A DNA stretch of 64,000 bases, from the NCBI RefSeq assembly GCF_011634775.1, contig NZ_JAALXT010000002.1, positions 868,001 through 932,000 of the forward strand, written 5' to 3'. The stretch is from Thalassoroseus pseudoceratinae. Its GTDB lineage: Bacteria; Planctomycetota; Planctomycetia; Planctomycetales; Planctomycetaceae. Of this stretch, positions 17,745-27,742 are shown one piece after another (the first letter of the stretch is position 1; the number at the start of each line of letters is the position of its first letter). Under the pieces are notes generated by a model. The model was not told the DNA's origin. It worked only from the letters and a program-made list of their open reading frames with translations, and did not search any database. The translations under genes were made by a program, and so were the position numbers.

Positions 17745-20546
17745 TCAAGGGATAAACAAGAACTCGTTGGAATTGAACAACGCCCGACACAGCGTGTGCA
17801 ACCCGTGTTGCTCGACGATGCCGCGAAGTTCCTGGGCCTCATCGGTGCTCGGTTCCCGACTAAGGGCCAATACATACGCCGCACGGATTTGCTCGGCAAC
17901 ATCGTCTGGATACGTCGCAACGACTCGCTTCGCAAACGCGTTGGATTGATCGATCACAAACCGACTATTGAGCAGATTGAGCGCTTGAATTGGTGTGGTC
18001 GAGTTTCGTCGTCTCGGGGCACTTTGACCACCATCCGGGCAATCGAAGGCTCCGAAGACGCGGTCGCGTTCTCGTCGAACACGATGGGCGTAGATCATTC
18101 GTCGCAGACCGTTCGGGGGAAACACTTCAACAGGCGTAAACCCCGTGAGTCCGCCACGTTTGTCGAACAGATTGAAGCCCGGACCACCCGCCTTGGAATT
18201 GAGTTGCCCGCTAATTTGCAAAATCGAGTCGCGGATGGATTCCCCATCGAGACGGCGAGTCGGGTATCGCCATAACAGACGCACGTCTGCGTCTTGAGCC
18301 AAACCTTCTGATCGGGACAAACTCGACTGCCGATAAGTCGCCGAAAGCACGATCCGACGGTGCAGAGTTTTGATCGACCAGTCGGATTTGATGAAGTCCC
18401 GCGCGAGATAGTCGAGCAATTGCGGATGCGAGGGCGGTGTTCCGATCCGACCGAAATCGTTCGGCGTATCGACCAACCCGATACCAAAGTGTGATTGCCA
18501 AATTCGATTGACCATCACGCGGGCGGTCAACGGATTCGCGGGATCGACGATCCAATCCGCTAACGCACGACGTCGATCGTGCTCAGTGTCCGGTTGACCT
18601 GACGGCAGCGTTCCAAAGACATCGGGAATGTTGGCGGACACTGGCTCGAGCGGTTGCTCGGGGTCGCCACGACGCAGCAGGTGGATTTCATCCGGCTCGC
18701 GGAATCGACCGGCAAAGATTTTGAGCGAGTTGTTCTGCTGTCGAATGGCTGCTTCGTGTTGTGTCTTCTCTCGAATGATTCGGTTGGCGTGTTGCTTCTG
18801 ACCGGCATCGAGAATTTGCAGGTTGAGTTGCCAACCCTTGTCGCTTGGATTATACGTCTGACGATCCCCCGAACTGGCGACCCGTTGCCATTCGCCGGAG
18901 GTAGTTGACACGAGGATTTCATAGTCCGTCGCGAGTCGATCTTTGTACTTTTTCGTGCGGTCTCTTCCCCATTGAATCCGTTCGATTTCGATTGGTTCGG
19001 GCAATGTGAATTCCAACCATCCTCCGCCGTTCTCGTTGGACATCCAACTCCTGGAGTTTCCATATTGGCCATCGTTCACAAATTCCAACTGATGCCGATT
19101 CGGTTGAGTGCGGCTGCCGGATGCTTGGACATCGGTTCCGAAACTCGTCAACGCGACATTCTCACCGGCAGTTGAAATGATCTCCAGTTCGTCAATGCAT
19201 GGTTCAAGCCGGTTTGTTGCGTTGATCGTGAATCGAACTTTCTGAGTGACGACTGGCAGGAATCGGTCGATGTTCAATTCCGAGTTGATGCTTGGCCGTT
19301 TTGGTGTGTCGGTGGTTGGGGCGGACTGCACGTTCGCCAAGGGAGCGAGAGACTGTAGCTCACGATCGATTGCCTCAATCCGTTTTCGGTACTCGCGAAT
19401 CTGCGTTCGTGCCCTGTTCGCTCGGGGCGTCTGAGCGTCACGGTCTTGGTACTCGACACCGGCGACGAACGCCTGCATCGCGTAGTATTCCTTCTGCGAG
19501 ATCGGATCGAATTTGTGATCGTGACAGCGTGCGCAGCCGATGCTCATGCCCAGAAATGTTTGCCCGATGTTCGTCACGATCTCATCGAGAGAATCCTGGC
19601 GGGCAAGACGTTTCGATTCTTCATCCTTCCCAATCTGCCCCGGCAGCAAAACGGAGGCCGTCACCAGAAACCCTGTGGCGGCGTCTTGGCTGAGTCGGTC
19701 GCCTACCAATTGTTCTCTGATGAATTGATCGTAAGGTGTGTCACGGTTGAATGCGTCAATCACATAGTCCCGATACGGCCACGCATTTGGTCGTTCCGTG
19801 TTGACTTCGAACCCGTGTGTGTCGGCGTAGCGGACCACGTCCAACCAATGCTGCGCCCAACGTTCTCCATACTTCGGTGAGCCCAACAGCCGATTGACAA
19901 CGGTTTCAAAGGCGTGTGGTTGGTCGTCCTGAAGGAATGCCGATAACTCCGCTGGTGTCGGGGGAAGACCAGTCAAGTCGTAAGTGACTCGACGCAACCA
20001 TGCCGCTCGGTGGGCCGGTGGCGACGGTGCGAGTCCGGCGTGTTCCAAGCGGGCCAGGATGAAACGGTCAATTTCATCCCGCGGCCAGCTTTGCGTTTTG
20101 ACACTCGGCGGTGTCGGATTGGAAATCGGTTTGAACGACCAGTGATCACGTTTGTCGATCGCTTCGGCGAGGTCAACTCCGTCTGGCCAATTGGCTCCGC
20201 TGTCGATCCATTTGGTGAGCGTGGCCACTTCGGTCGGGTTCAGTCCTTCGCCGTCGGGAGGCATGACGAGTTCGCCATCCTGGTCGCGGGTGAACTGAAT
20301 GAGATAACTCGCCGCCGCTTTCCCTGGCACAATCGGTCTATCGTACAGATCACCACCAGCGAACGCCTCCGACTTGATATCCAACCGAAAACCGCTTTTT
20401 TGTTTCTCTCCCGCATGGCATGAGTAGCAATGCTTCTCGAAGATCGGACGCACATCCCGCACAAAGTCGATCTCCGCCGACATCGCGATTGTCGCTGTCG
20501 ATAAGCAAGCGACGAGAACAACGAATTGGATGAAAAGCCGTGACAT
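17745..20546 (-). CDS. PSD1-type secreted protein with discoidin-like insertion
   Basis: A 933-residue exported protein; ATG at 20546 is preferred over the in-frame TTG at 20558. The signal peptide ends near ATIAMSA. The cytochrome segment CYSCH (40-44) follows directly, with [15 protein letters not shown]1549 has [18 protein letters not shown] and [24 protein letters not shown], then CARCH followed by [13 protein letters not shown]. Between DUF1549 and DUF1553 lies an insertion of about 190 residues with a galactose-binding/F5-8C look ([21 protein letters not shown], then [16 protein letters not shown]). DUF1553 has [22 protein letters not shown] and ends EFLFIP. The insertion probably binds a carbohydrate. 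The gene begins 15 bases after the beta-propeller gene stops and overlaps functionally with the DUF1501 gene downstream. Confidence 0.9.
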   Translation of the reverse strand: MSRLFIQFVVLVACLSTATIAMSAEIDFVRDVRPIFEKHCYSCHAGEKQKSGFRLDIKSEAFAGGDLYDRPIVPGKAAASYLIQFTRDQDGELVMPPDGEGLNPTEVATLTKWIDSGANWPDGVDLAEAIDKRDHWSFKPISNPTPPSVKTQSWPRDEIDRFILARLEHAGLAPSPPAHRAAWLRRVTYDLTGLPPTPAELSAFLQDDQPHAFETVVNRLLGSPKYGERWAQHWLDVVRYADTHGFEVNTERPNAWPYRDYVIDAFNRDTPYDQFIREQLVGDRLSQDAATGFLVTASVLLPGQIGKDEESKRLARQDSLDEIVTNIGQTFLGMSIGCARCHDHKFDPISQKEYYAMQAFVAGVEYQDRDAQTPRANRARTQIREYRKRIEAIDRELQSLAPLANVQSAPTTDTPKRPSINSELNIDRFLPVVTQKVRFTINATNRLEPCIDELEIISTAGENVALTSFGTDVQASGSRTQPNRHQLEFVNDGQYGNSRSWMSNENGGGWLEFTLPEPIEIERIQWGRDRTKKYKDRLATDYEILVSTTSGEWQRVASSGDRQTYNPSDKGWQLNLQILDAGQKQHANRIIREKTQHEAAIRQQNNSLKIFAGRFREPDEIHLLRRGDPEQPLEPVSANIPDVFGTLPSGQPDTEHDRRRALADWIVDPANPLTARVMVNRIWQSHFGIGLVDTPNDFGRIGTPPSHPQLLDYLARDFIKSDWSIKTLHRRIVLSATYRQSSLSRSEGLAQDADVRLLWRYPTRRLDGESIRDSILQISGQLNSKAGGPGFNLFDKRGGLTGFTPVEVFPPNGLRRMIYAHRVRRERDRVFGAFDCPDGGQSAPRRRNSTTPIQALNLLNSRFVIDQSNAFAKRVVATYPDDVAEQIRAAYVLALSREPSTDEAQELRGIVEQHGLHTLCRALFNSNEFLFIP

Positions 20547-20561
20547 AATCGTGGTCAATTT

Positions 20562-21509
20562 CTATGGGTCGAGTTGTTCCAATTGGCGACGAACCAGGGC
20601 GGACTGCTTGGCATCGAGAATCTGCCAACATGCCAAACCATTGCCAACGAGGTCCCACTCATCGAATTGCCAGACGACTTGCTTGTCTTTCGTGATCTCG
20701 AAAATCTGCGGATTGTTCTCGCCCGCATGACAGTTCCCGACAGCGATATTCCCGTTCGGCAATTCTTGGAGACACGTCATCCACCCCAACGTGATGTCGG
20801 TCTGCGGGACCGTCTTCGATATCTCCCAGACGACTTTCTTCTCCGGCGAGACTTCCACGACACTGTTGCCGTTGCCCGAACAAATCATGGTGTTGCCATT
20901 GTCCAAGCGAATTGCACCGAACACGCGGGTGCCGATTTCGTACTCCCACACAATGTCACCGGCTTCGTCGTATTCCGTGACTGTGCCAGGATTCTCTGCA
21001 CACACCAAATAGTGACCGTTTTTCAAGACTCGCATCAATCGTGTGTGTTTCCGTCCGCCGTCACCCAGTGGGATTTCCTTCACCAAGTTTCCATCGCGAT
21101 CGACGTGGATGATTCGTCCCACACCGCTTTCGACAATCACCGTCTCGCCGTTTGCCAACCGATCAAACGCGTGCACATCCACCCGACGATCGCGATTGCC
21201 ATTTGCATTGGCACTGTCGTATTCCCACACGATTTTTTTGCCGAGCGTGATCTCTTTGAGCTTCGTCCAAGAGTCGTGAAACAGAATGTTCCCATTCGGC
21301 AGTAGATGGACGTCGTGATGTCCCGCATGTCCGCGTTTCGGTCCGGCGGTCTTGTGCTTCCACAAAACGTTTCCGTCGATATCGCAAATAGCAAGCACGT
21401 TTTTCCCATAGGAAGCACCAACCAGGACCAACCGATCACTCGGTTCCGCCGCCAAACCAGCACTTGCCGTCAAAGACAGCAGCAGAGCCCAACACAGTGA
21501 TATCTTCAT
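20562..21509 (-). CDS. Secreted beta-propeller protein (PQQ/arylsulfotransferase-like repeats)
   Basis: A 315-residue exported protein. The frame is open 108 bases further upstream, but ATG at 21509 gives a clean signal peptide (KISLCWALLLSLTASAGLAAEP). The body is built of repeats of the form D-x-x-G-x-x-V-W-(E/K)-(Y/H), for example GNVLWKHKT, KIVWEYDS, DIVWEYEI, KVVWEISK and QVVWQFDE, each followed by N-G-N type turns (LPNGNIL, LDNGNTMI, LPNGNIAV). This is the pattern of PQQ-type or arylsulfotransferase-type six- to eight-bladed propellers. No arylsulfotransferase catalytic His can be assigned with confidence, so a binding or scaffold role is as likely. It heads the unit that continues into PSD1 and DUF1501. 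Confidence 0.78.
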   Translation of the reverse strand: MKISLCWALLLSLTASAGLAAEPSDRLVLVGASYGKNVLAICDIDGNVLWKHKTAGPKRGHAGHHDVHLLPNGNILFHDSWTKLKEITLGKKIVWEYDSANANGNRDRRVDVHAFDRLANGETVIVESGVGRIIHVDRDGNLVKEIPLGDGGRKHTRLMRVLKNGHYLVCAENPGTVTEYDEAGDIVWEYEIGTRVFGAIRLDNGNTMICSGNGNSVVEVSPEKKVVWEISKTVPQTDITLGWMTCLQELPNGNIAVGNCHAGENNPQIFEITKDKQVVWQFDEWDLVGNGLACWQILDAKQSALVRRQLEQLDP

Positions 21510-21728
21510 CGAGCGAGACACTTTCGTGGACGAGGAAATGTGAACACAGAAGTTCGATCCGAAACGGATGTGCGAATTCGTGAGTACCGTTTTCGCACCA
21601 TTGGCACGATTCATCAACCGTAGTGGCGGTTTGAATCAGTTTGCTGACTGGCATCATCTTAACCCATCAGGCTACACTGATCGTTGGCGAAATGAACACA
21701 CATTGACCGCAATCGGAGAACCATTGGT

Positions 21729-23189
21729 ATGAATTGTAGACTGTTCAAGTCTTTCCTTTTCTCGTGTTTTTTCGTGTTGTTCTTGGGGCAGTCGTCGCTG
21801 ACGGTCGCGGCTGAAGAGAATAATTCTCGGCCGAACTTCATCCTCTGCATGGCAGATGATCAAGGATGGGGCGACGTGGCCTACAATGGGCATCCCGTGC
21901 TGCAAACGCCGGTGCTGGACGAAATGGCCCGAACCGGTTTGCGATTCGATAATTTCTACGCCGCCTGTCCCGTGTGTTCGCCAACGCGAGGAAGCGTGCT
22001 CACCGGGCGACATCCCAACCGTTTCGGTTGTTTTAGCTGGGGTCACACACTTCGGCCGCAAGAAATCACCATCGCCGAAGCACTGAAAGAAGCGGGGTAC
22101 ACGACCGGACATTTCGGCAAGTGGCATTTGGGATCGGTCCGAAAGAATAGTCCGGTCAATCCCGGTCAGAGTGGGTTCGACGAATGGGCCTCCAGCCCGA
22201 ACTTCTACGAGAACAGTCCGCTCTTGAGCCACAACGGCGACGTCATCGAAACCGAGGGCGAGAGCTCGATGGTCACGATTGATCTCGCTTTGAATTTCAT
22301 GAAGTCTGCGACGAAGAAGGATCAACCGTTCTTGGCCGTCATTTGGTTCGGCAATCCGCACACTCCGCATCAGGCACAGGATCATTTGAAGAAGCTGTAC
22401 CCCAAACAGAAACCGGCATTACAGAACTATTACGGCGAGGTCACCGGCATCGACCAGGCGATGGGGCACCTTCGCAAGCAACTTCGTTCCCTAAACATCG
22501 CCGACAACACGCTACTTTGGTACACCAGCGACAACGGTGGTCGGAAACCGGGATCGACGGGCGGTCTGCGTGGTCAAAAGGGGAGTGTCTGGGAAGGCGG
22601 TTTGAAGGTGCCCGCCATCATCGAGTGGCCAGCCGTCGTGAAGTCACCGCGTCAAATTGCGATGCGAGCCAACACCGTGGATATCTTTCCAACGCTGCTC
22701 GACATCGTGGACACAGATCTCGGTGAAATCGAAAAGCAAATTCCAGTCCTTGATGGTGTCAGCTTGCAACCGACAATTTCCGGAAACGAGCAATCGCGAC
22801 CGGGCTTTGGGTTTTGGCAATATCCAACGCGGGGCAACGGACGGCGGAGTCGTGAAATGTTGGTCGACTACCGGAAGGAACTGCAAGCAGGGACCGCATT
22901 TGACGACCCGGAAAAACTCGACGCCGATGCTGGGAAGATCGAACCCATCGAACTCCCCGAGCGATTCCCCGGCCATGCTGCTTGGATTGAGGGCGATTTG
23001 AAGCTTCATCGAATTCCCACGAAAGGCAATCAGTTTCGTTACGAACTCTACGACCTCGCTAGCGACCCCAAAGAAACAACCGACATCCTTGGGGCTCAGG
23101 TCAACGCAGGCAAAGAGATGACAGGAAAATTGCACCGCTGGCAAACGTCAGTCATGCATAGTTTCAACGGTGAGGACTACCGAGACTGA
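21729..23189 (+). CDS. Secreted type I sulfatase (formylglycine-dependent)
   Basis: A 486-residue sulfatase with a signal peptide (hydrophobic run FLFSCFFVLFLG, cut near TVAAEE). The calcium-binding start of the fold is NFILCMADDQGWGDVAYNGHP. The active-site signature CSPTRGSVLTGRHP has the cysteine to be converted to formylglycine at 83 and Arg87. HFGKWHLG and YTSDNGG-type segments are also present. It cleaves sulfate esters, most likely from a polysaccharide; the exact substrate is not predictable. The DUF1501 gene starts 94 bases downstream, and the unit continues with a short PSD1 and a DUF303 esterase. Maturation needs a formylglycine-generating enzyme, which is not in this window. Confidence 0.93.
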   Translation: MNCRLFKSFLFSCFFVLFLGQSSLTVAAEENNSRPNFILCMADDQGWGDVAYNGHPVLQTPVLDEMARTGLRFDNFYAACPVCSPTRGSVLTGRHPNRFGCFSWGHTLRPQEITIAEALKEAGYTTGHFGKWHLGSVRKNSPVNPGQSGFDEWASSPNFYENSPLLSHNGDVIETEGESSMVTIDLALNFMKSATKKDQPFLAVIWFGNPHTPHQAQDHLKKLYPKQKPALQNYYGEVTGIDQAMGHLRKQLRSLNIADNTLLWYTSDNGGRKPGSTGGLRGQKGSVWEGGLKVPAIIEWPAVVKSPRQIAMRANTVDIFPTLLDIVDTDLGEIEKQIPVLDGVSLQPTISGNEQSRPGFGFWQYPTRGNGRRSREMLVDYRKELQAGTAFDDPEKLDADAGKIEPIELPERFPGHAAWIEGDLKLHRIPTKGNQFRYELYDLASDPKETTDILGAQVNAGKEMTGKLHRWQTSVMHSFNGEDYRD

Positions 23190-23283
23190 TATCTGCTGGA
23201 TTTCAGTCTTTGCCGCTGAACCGCTTCCCCAAGTCGGGCTACTGTCACTGCGAATCGAACTTCACAATCAGGCGGAGAATCCC

Positions 23284-24687
23284 GTGAATCGACGGCAATT
23301 TCTATCAACCGCAGGTTCCGGCTTCGGTGCAGTCGCATTGGCGGCAATGCAGCCCAACGGTTTCGCTCCGACGGCGTTGGCGACCGAAGGAGAGCGAACC
23401 TGGTTCGATCCGCAACGGGCACGGGCAAAACGAATCATTTGGCTGTTCATGCATGGGGGACCGAGCCACGTCGATTTGTTCGACCCTAAACCCGAACTCA
23501 AACGACTCGCGGGGCAACCGGTTCCGGATAGTTTCGGGATGATCCGCAGTCGTCGAAAAGTCGCGCAGAACCCGTTGCTCGGTCCGATCAAACCGTTCCG
23601 ACCCCGTGGAGAATCGGGAATCGAAATCAGCGATTTTCTGCCGAACATCGCCGAACACGCCGACGATTTATGCGTGATTCGCAGTATGCATGGCGACAGC
23701 GTGAACCACCCGCAGTCGGTGTACCAAATGAATACCGGCAGCATTCTCATGGGGCGTCCCAGCGTTGGGAGTTGGGTGTCCTACGGGCTCGGTTCCGATA
23801 ACGAAGACTTGCCGGCGTTCGTTGTGCTGCCTGATCCGAAAGGCGGATTGAAAGGTGGTCCACCCGCGTGGGGCAACGGATTTCTGCCCGCGAGTTATCA
23901 AGGCGTGACCATGCGAGCCGGTGCCGAGCCGATTCTACACCTCAAGCCACCACAAGGGGTCTCGGAGAGGCAGCAACGTGCAACGTTGGAATTGACCGGA
24001 TTTCTCAACCGGGAACACCAAGCTCTGCGAAATGGCGACGACGAATTGAATGCTCGGATTCAAGCCTACGAACTTGCTTTTCGGATGCAGTCAGCGGCAC
24101 CTGAATTAGTCGATATCACGCAGGAAACCAAAGCAACTCAGCAAAGTTATGGTCTCGACCGTAAGGAAACACGAGACTTCGGGCAACGCTGTCTGCTGGC
24201 TCGCCGGATGGTCGAACGCGGTGTGCGGTTCGTGCAAGTGTATTCCGGCGACACCAATGGATGGGATGCTCACAAGGATGTGAAATCGAACCACACCAGC
24301 CATTGTCTCGCGACCGATGCCCCAGTCGCAGCGTTACTGAAAGACCTCAAACAACGCGGACTCTGGGACGACACACTCGTCGTGTGGGGTGGCGAATTTG
24401 GGCGAATGCCAATGAGTGAATCCGGCACCGGTCGCGATCATAATCCCTGGGGCTATAGCATTTGGCTCGCGGGTGGTGCCGTCAAAGGGGGAATGGCTTA
24501 CGGTGCCACCGATCCAGTCGGACTACGTGCAACGGAAAAACCTGTCCACATTCGCAATCTGCACGCAACGCTATTGGACATTCTGGGCGTCGATCCGGAA
24601 GCCCTGTCATACTATCACAACGGCCTCGATGAACGCCTCATCGGTCCCACCGACGACGTTGAAACTGTCCAGGAAATCCTCGCATGA
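23284..24687 (+). CDS. DUF1501 Tat-exported protein (GTG start)
   Basis: A DUF1501 protein of 467 residues. The GTG at 23284 is chosen because GGCGGAG ends six bases before it and the protein then begins with the Tat motif NRRQFLS (2-8); the open frame begins at 23170 inside the sulfatase gene, which would put 38 residues ahead of the Tat motif. Landmarks are GGPSHVDLFDPKP (59-71, D64 and D67), [23 protein letters not shown] and WLAGGAVKGG. Its stop overlaps the start of the following PSD1 gene (ATGA), but the order DUF1501 then PSD1 is the reverse of four of the other five pairs here. Confidence 0.9.
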   Translation: MNRRQFLSTAGSGFGAVALAAMQPNGFAPTALATEGERTWFDPQRARAKRIIWLFMHGGPSHVDLFDPKPELKRLAGQPVPDSFGMIRSRRKVAQNPLLGPIKPFRPRGESGIEISDFLPNIAEHADDLCVIRSMHGDSVNHPQSVYQMNTGSILMGRPSVGSWVSYGLGSDNEDLPAFVVLPDPKGGLKGGPPAWGNGFLPASYQGVTMRAGAEPILHLKPPQGVSERQQRATLELTGFLNREHQALRNGDDELNARIQAYELAFRMQSAAPELVDITQETKATQQSYGLDRKETRDFGQRCLLARRMVERGVRFVQVYSGDTNGWDAHKDVKSNHTSHCLATDAPVAALLKDLKQRGLWDDTLVVWGGEFGRMPMSESGTGRDHNPWGYSIWLAGGAVKGGMAYGATDPVGLRATEKPVHIRNLHATLLDILGVDPEALSYYHNGLDERLIGPTDDVETVQEILA

Positions 24688-26576
24688 AGCGTTCGACTCT
24701 AAAGATCACCGCCTTGATATTTGCTTTGATATCACCGGCATCGCTCGTCGCGACAGAGAACGAATCCATCGCCACGAAGGAAGTCGTGGAACCGGAAATC
24801 GACGAATTCGACCGTGATCATTGGTCGTTCCAACCGCTAAAGCCCGTTAAACTACCAACGGTGCAGGCAAGTGAGTGGGTCGAGAATCCGATTGATCTCT
24901 TCATCCTAAGGCAACTAGAAGAAAACGACCTCGTACCGACACCGCGAGCTAGCCGAACCGTATTGCTGCGTCGGCTCAAGTATGATCTCCTTGGGTTGCC
25001 ACCCACTCCAGACGAACTAGCCGCGTTTGAGGCCGATCAGAAACCAGGGGCGTATCACCGACTCGTCGAACGATTCCTAAGTTCACCCGCCTACGGAGAG
25101 CGTTGGGCACAGCACTGGCTTGATTTAGCTCGCTTCGCCGAGACCGATGGCTTTGAGCACGACAAGGTCCGAACCGGTGCATGGAAATATCGGCAATGGG
25201 TCATCAATGCGCTCAATGACGACCTGTCATATGATCGGTTTGTTGAACTGCAACTCGTGGGAGATCAAACCGGCAACAAAGACGATGCCATCGCAACGAT
25301 GTTTTGTCTTGCAGGTCCGGATATGCCGGATATCAATGAGCAAGACCTTCGTCGTCACGACAAACTCAATGAGATTGCATCGACTATCGGGGCGACATTG
25401 CTCGGATTACAGATGCACTGTGCCCAATGCCACGACCATAAGTACGACCCCATCAGCCAAGCCGACTTCTATCGGTTGCGAGGCATTTTCGAGTCAGCAG
25501 TTCCCGTGATGAAACGAGATCGCCCGGTGTTGCAGTTGACGAAACAAAAGCAATCGGTTTCACCCTATCTTTACCGTCGCGGTGAGTTGTCGAATCAAGG
25601 ACCGCAAGTTGAACCCAAGCCACCGCGGATCGCTTGTTTGGGGCGTGTTCATGAAACTTTTGATACCGACCATCCCCGGAAAGCATTTGCCAGATGGCTT
25701 TTTCACGAAGACAACCCACTAACTGCCCGAGTGATGGTCAATCGCGTCTGGCAATATCATTTCGGCAAGAGTCTTTGCGAAAACCCAAGTGATTTCGGAG
25801 TGGTTGCGGTAGGTCCGTCACATCCTCAGTTGCTCGATTGGCTGGCGTTGGAGTTCCGTGAAAGTGGCTGGAGTTTGAAACATCTTCACAGACTCATCCT
25901 GACATCGGCAATATATCAGCAAGCGAGTTATCTTGGTTCCGATCGTTTGGCGGATCGACCTGCCTATGAGTCTGCACTTTCAGTCGATCCAAGCAACAAT
26001 CTCTATAGTCGATTCCCACGGAAACGCTTAGAGGGCGAAGTGATTCGCGACGCACTCTTGGCCGTCAGTGGGCAATTGAACTTGGAATTTGGTGGCCCCA
26101 GCGTTATGCCACCGCTACCACCCGAGTTGCTGAAGACTCTGTTGAAAGGGCAATGGAAAACCGACTCTGATTCTCGGAGTCATCATCGACGCAGTATCTA
26201 CGTGTTTGCACGGCGAAACCTTAGATACCCAATTTTCGATGTGTTCGATCGACCCGATGCCGGCGCTTCGTGTGCGCGTCGTAATCAATCAACGACGGCA
26301 ATTCAGTCGCTGCAAATGCTCAATAGTGAATTAACGTTACAAGCCGCGGCCGGACTGTGTGATCGACTACTGGCGGTTGAGTTCGATCGTTCATTGACGG
26401 GATATCAAATGCTAGTCGATCGCTTGTTTCTGATCACTCTGTCACGGCATCCGAGTCCTCAGGAACGCGATCGGTTTTGCAACGTTCTTAGTCAAGACGA
26501 GTTGCAGCTTCGTGATAGCCTCCTGACGGCATGCATGGCAGTGTTGAATTCGAATGAGTTCGTCTACATCGACTAA
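24684..26576 (+). CDS. Short PSD1-type protein: DUF1549 and DUF1553 without the N-terminal cytochrome domain
   Basis: A 630-residue exported protein (signal peptide about 1-23, cut after SLVATE or nearby). It goes almost directly from the signal peptide to the DUF1549 start HWSFQPLKPV (46-55), so the N-terminal CxxCH segment of its relatives is absent. The internal heme-type motif CAQCH (246-250) with DHKYDPISQ is kept. DUF1553 has [21 protein letters not shown] and ends SNEFVYID. No lectin-like insertion lies between the two domains; the linker is only about 50 residues. At two thirds of the usual length it is a minimal version of the family. The coding frame is intact, so this is a variant, not a broken gene. 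Confidence 0.88.
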   Translation: MKRSTLKITALIFALISPASLVATENESIATKEVVEPEIDEFDRDHWSFQPLKPVKLPTVQASEWVENPIDLFILRQLEENDLVPTPRASRTVLLRRLKYDLLGLPPTPDELAAFEADQKPGAYHRLVERFLSSPAYGERWAQHWLDLARFAETDGFEHDKVRTGAWKYRQWVINALNDDLSYDRFVELQLVGDQTGNKDDAIATMFCLAGPDMPDINEQDLRRHDKLNEIASTIGATLLGLQMHCAQCHDHKYDPISQADFYRLRGIFESAVPVMKRDRPVLQLTKQKQSVSPYLYRRGELSNQGPQVEPKPPRIACLGRVHETFDTDHPRKAFARWLFHEDNPLTARVMVNRVWQYHFGKSLCENPSDFGVVAVGPSHPQLLDWLALEFRESGWSLKHLHRLILTSAIYQQASYLGSDRLADRPAYESALSVDPSNNLYSRFPRKRLEGEVIRDALLAVSGQLNLEFGGPSVMPPLPPELLKTLLKGQWKTDSDSRSHHRRSIYVFARRNLRYPIFDVFDRPDAGASCARRNQSTTAIQSLQMLNSELTLQAAAGLCDRLLAVEFDRSLTGYQMLVDRLFLITLSRHPSPQERDRFCNVLSQDELQLRDSLLTACMAVLNSNEFVYID

Positions 26577-26655
26577 TCCAAGCTGGCATCTTGCATGCTC
26601 ACAGCACAACCTATCTCTGGATACTAGCAACACAACCCTAGAAGAGGTCAGTCAA

Positions 26656-27705
26656 ATGTTGCGTCGAACTCTTGTGTTCTTCATGTCACTGTTCGTTGCT
26701 ATCTCAACGCAGACGATCTGGGCCGACGAGGTTTCAGGGGATGTTGTGAAGGTGTTCATTCTCGCTGGGCAATCAAATATGGAGGGGAAGGCCCAGTTAC
26801 CCCTCCTGCAACACCAAATTACTGCACCGGAAACGAAGGGTATTTTTGCCCATTTGCACCGTGATGGCGAGTTCATAGTGCGTGACGACGTCTGGATCAA
26901 GTTTCTTGGAAGGAAGGGGCGTTTGACGGTCGGTTATGGTAGCCCCAAACGATGCGGTGTCGAACTAGAGTTTGGATTCACAGTCGGCGATCACTACGAC
27001 GAGCCGGTCTTGATAATCAAAACTGCATGGGGCGGCAAAAGCCTGTTTCGAGATTTTCGTCCGCCGTCATCCGGGATGCCCGATGCAAGTGTTCTCGCTG
27101 ACGACCTGGAACGTGCACGCAAACGTCGTCCTAGTACTTCGGAACAAGAGGTTCGTGAGTCGTATGGAAAGTACTATCGACTCATGATCAGCGACGTGCA
27201 AGATACTCTCGAAAACTTGGGGACTCACTTCCCGGAACTCAAAAACAAGAAGCCGGAACTTGCTGGGTTTGTGTGGTTTCAGGGCTTCAATGATATGATC
27301 AATGAACAGTACTCAGCAGCCTATCCGAAGCATATGGCAAACTTCATTCGAGACGTGCGACAAGAATTGCAGGCTCCCCAACTGCCTTTTGTGATTGGTC
27401 AGCTAGGCGTCGGTGGTGATCGCGATAATGATTCCGACTCTCGGCGAGAGCAATTCAAAGCGAATCAAATCGCACCGGCGAAGTTGCCGGAGTTTCGTGA
27501 CAATGTGCTCGTGGTCAAGACGGACCAGTACTGGGACTGGGAAGCCCAAGCCGTGTTTGATAAGGGGTGGCGGAACCACATTGACGAATGGAACCGTGTC
27601 GGGTCCGACTACCCCTATCATTATTTGGGAAGCCACAAGTGTTATGGCCGAATCGGTCGAGCATTTGCCGAGACGCTTATTAACGATGCGTCTTCAGAAA
27701 AATAG
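26656..27705 (+). CDS. Secreted SGNH esterase of the DUF303 (sialate O-acetylesterase-like) family
   Basis: A 349-residue exported esterase. ATG 26656 follows GAGG and gives a signal peptide (RRTLVFFMSLFVAIS, cut near IWADE); the longer frame begins inside the PSD1 gene. The nucleophile motif is AGQSNMEG (Ser40). The family segment normally WYQGE reads WFQGFNDM. The C-terminal HYLGSHKCYGRIG probably supplies the His. Members of this group remove acetyl groups from sugars. Lying 79 bases behind the short PSD1, it probably belongs to the sulfatase unit: a sulfatase and a deacetylase together would suit a sulfated, acetylated glycan (inference). Confidence 0.85.
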   Translation: MLRRTLVFFMSLFVAISTQTIWADEVSGDVVKVFILAGQSNMEGKAQLPLLQHQITAPETKGIFAHLHRDGEFIVRDDVWIKFLGRKGRLTVGYGSPKRCGVELEFGFTVGDHYDEPVLIIKTAWGGKSLFRDFRPPSSGMPDASVLADDLERARKRRPSTSEQEVRESYGKYYRLMISDVQDTLENLGTHFPELKNKKPELAGFVWFQGFNDMINEQYSAAYPKHMANFIRDVRQELQAPQLPFVIGQLGVGGDRDNDSDSRREQFKANQIAPAKLPEFRDNVLVVKTDQYWDWEAQAVFDKGWRNHIDEWNRVGSDYPYHYLGSHKCYGRIGRAFAETLINDASSEK

Positions 27706-27742
27706 TAGAATGTTCGAGAAGCTAGTGATCTTTCTTCCTATA

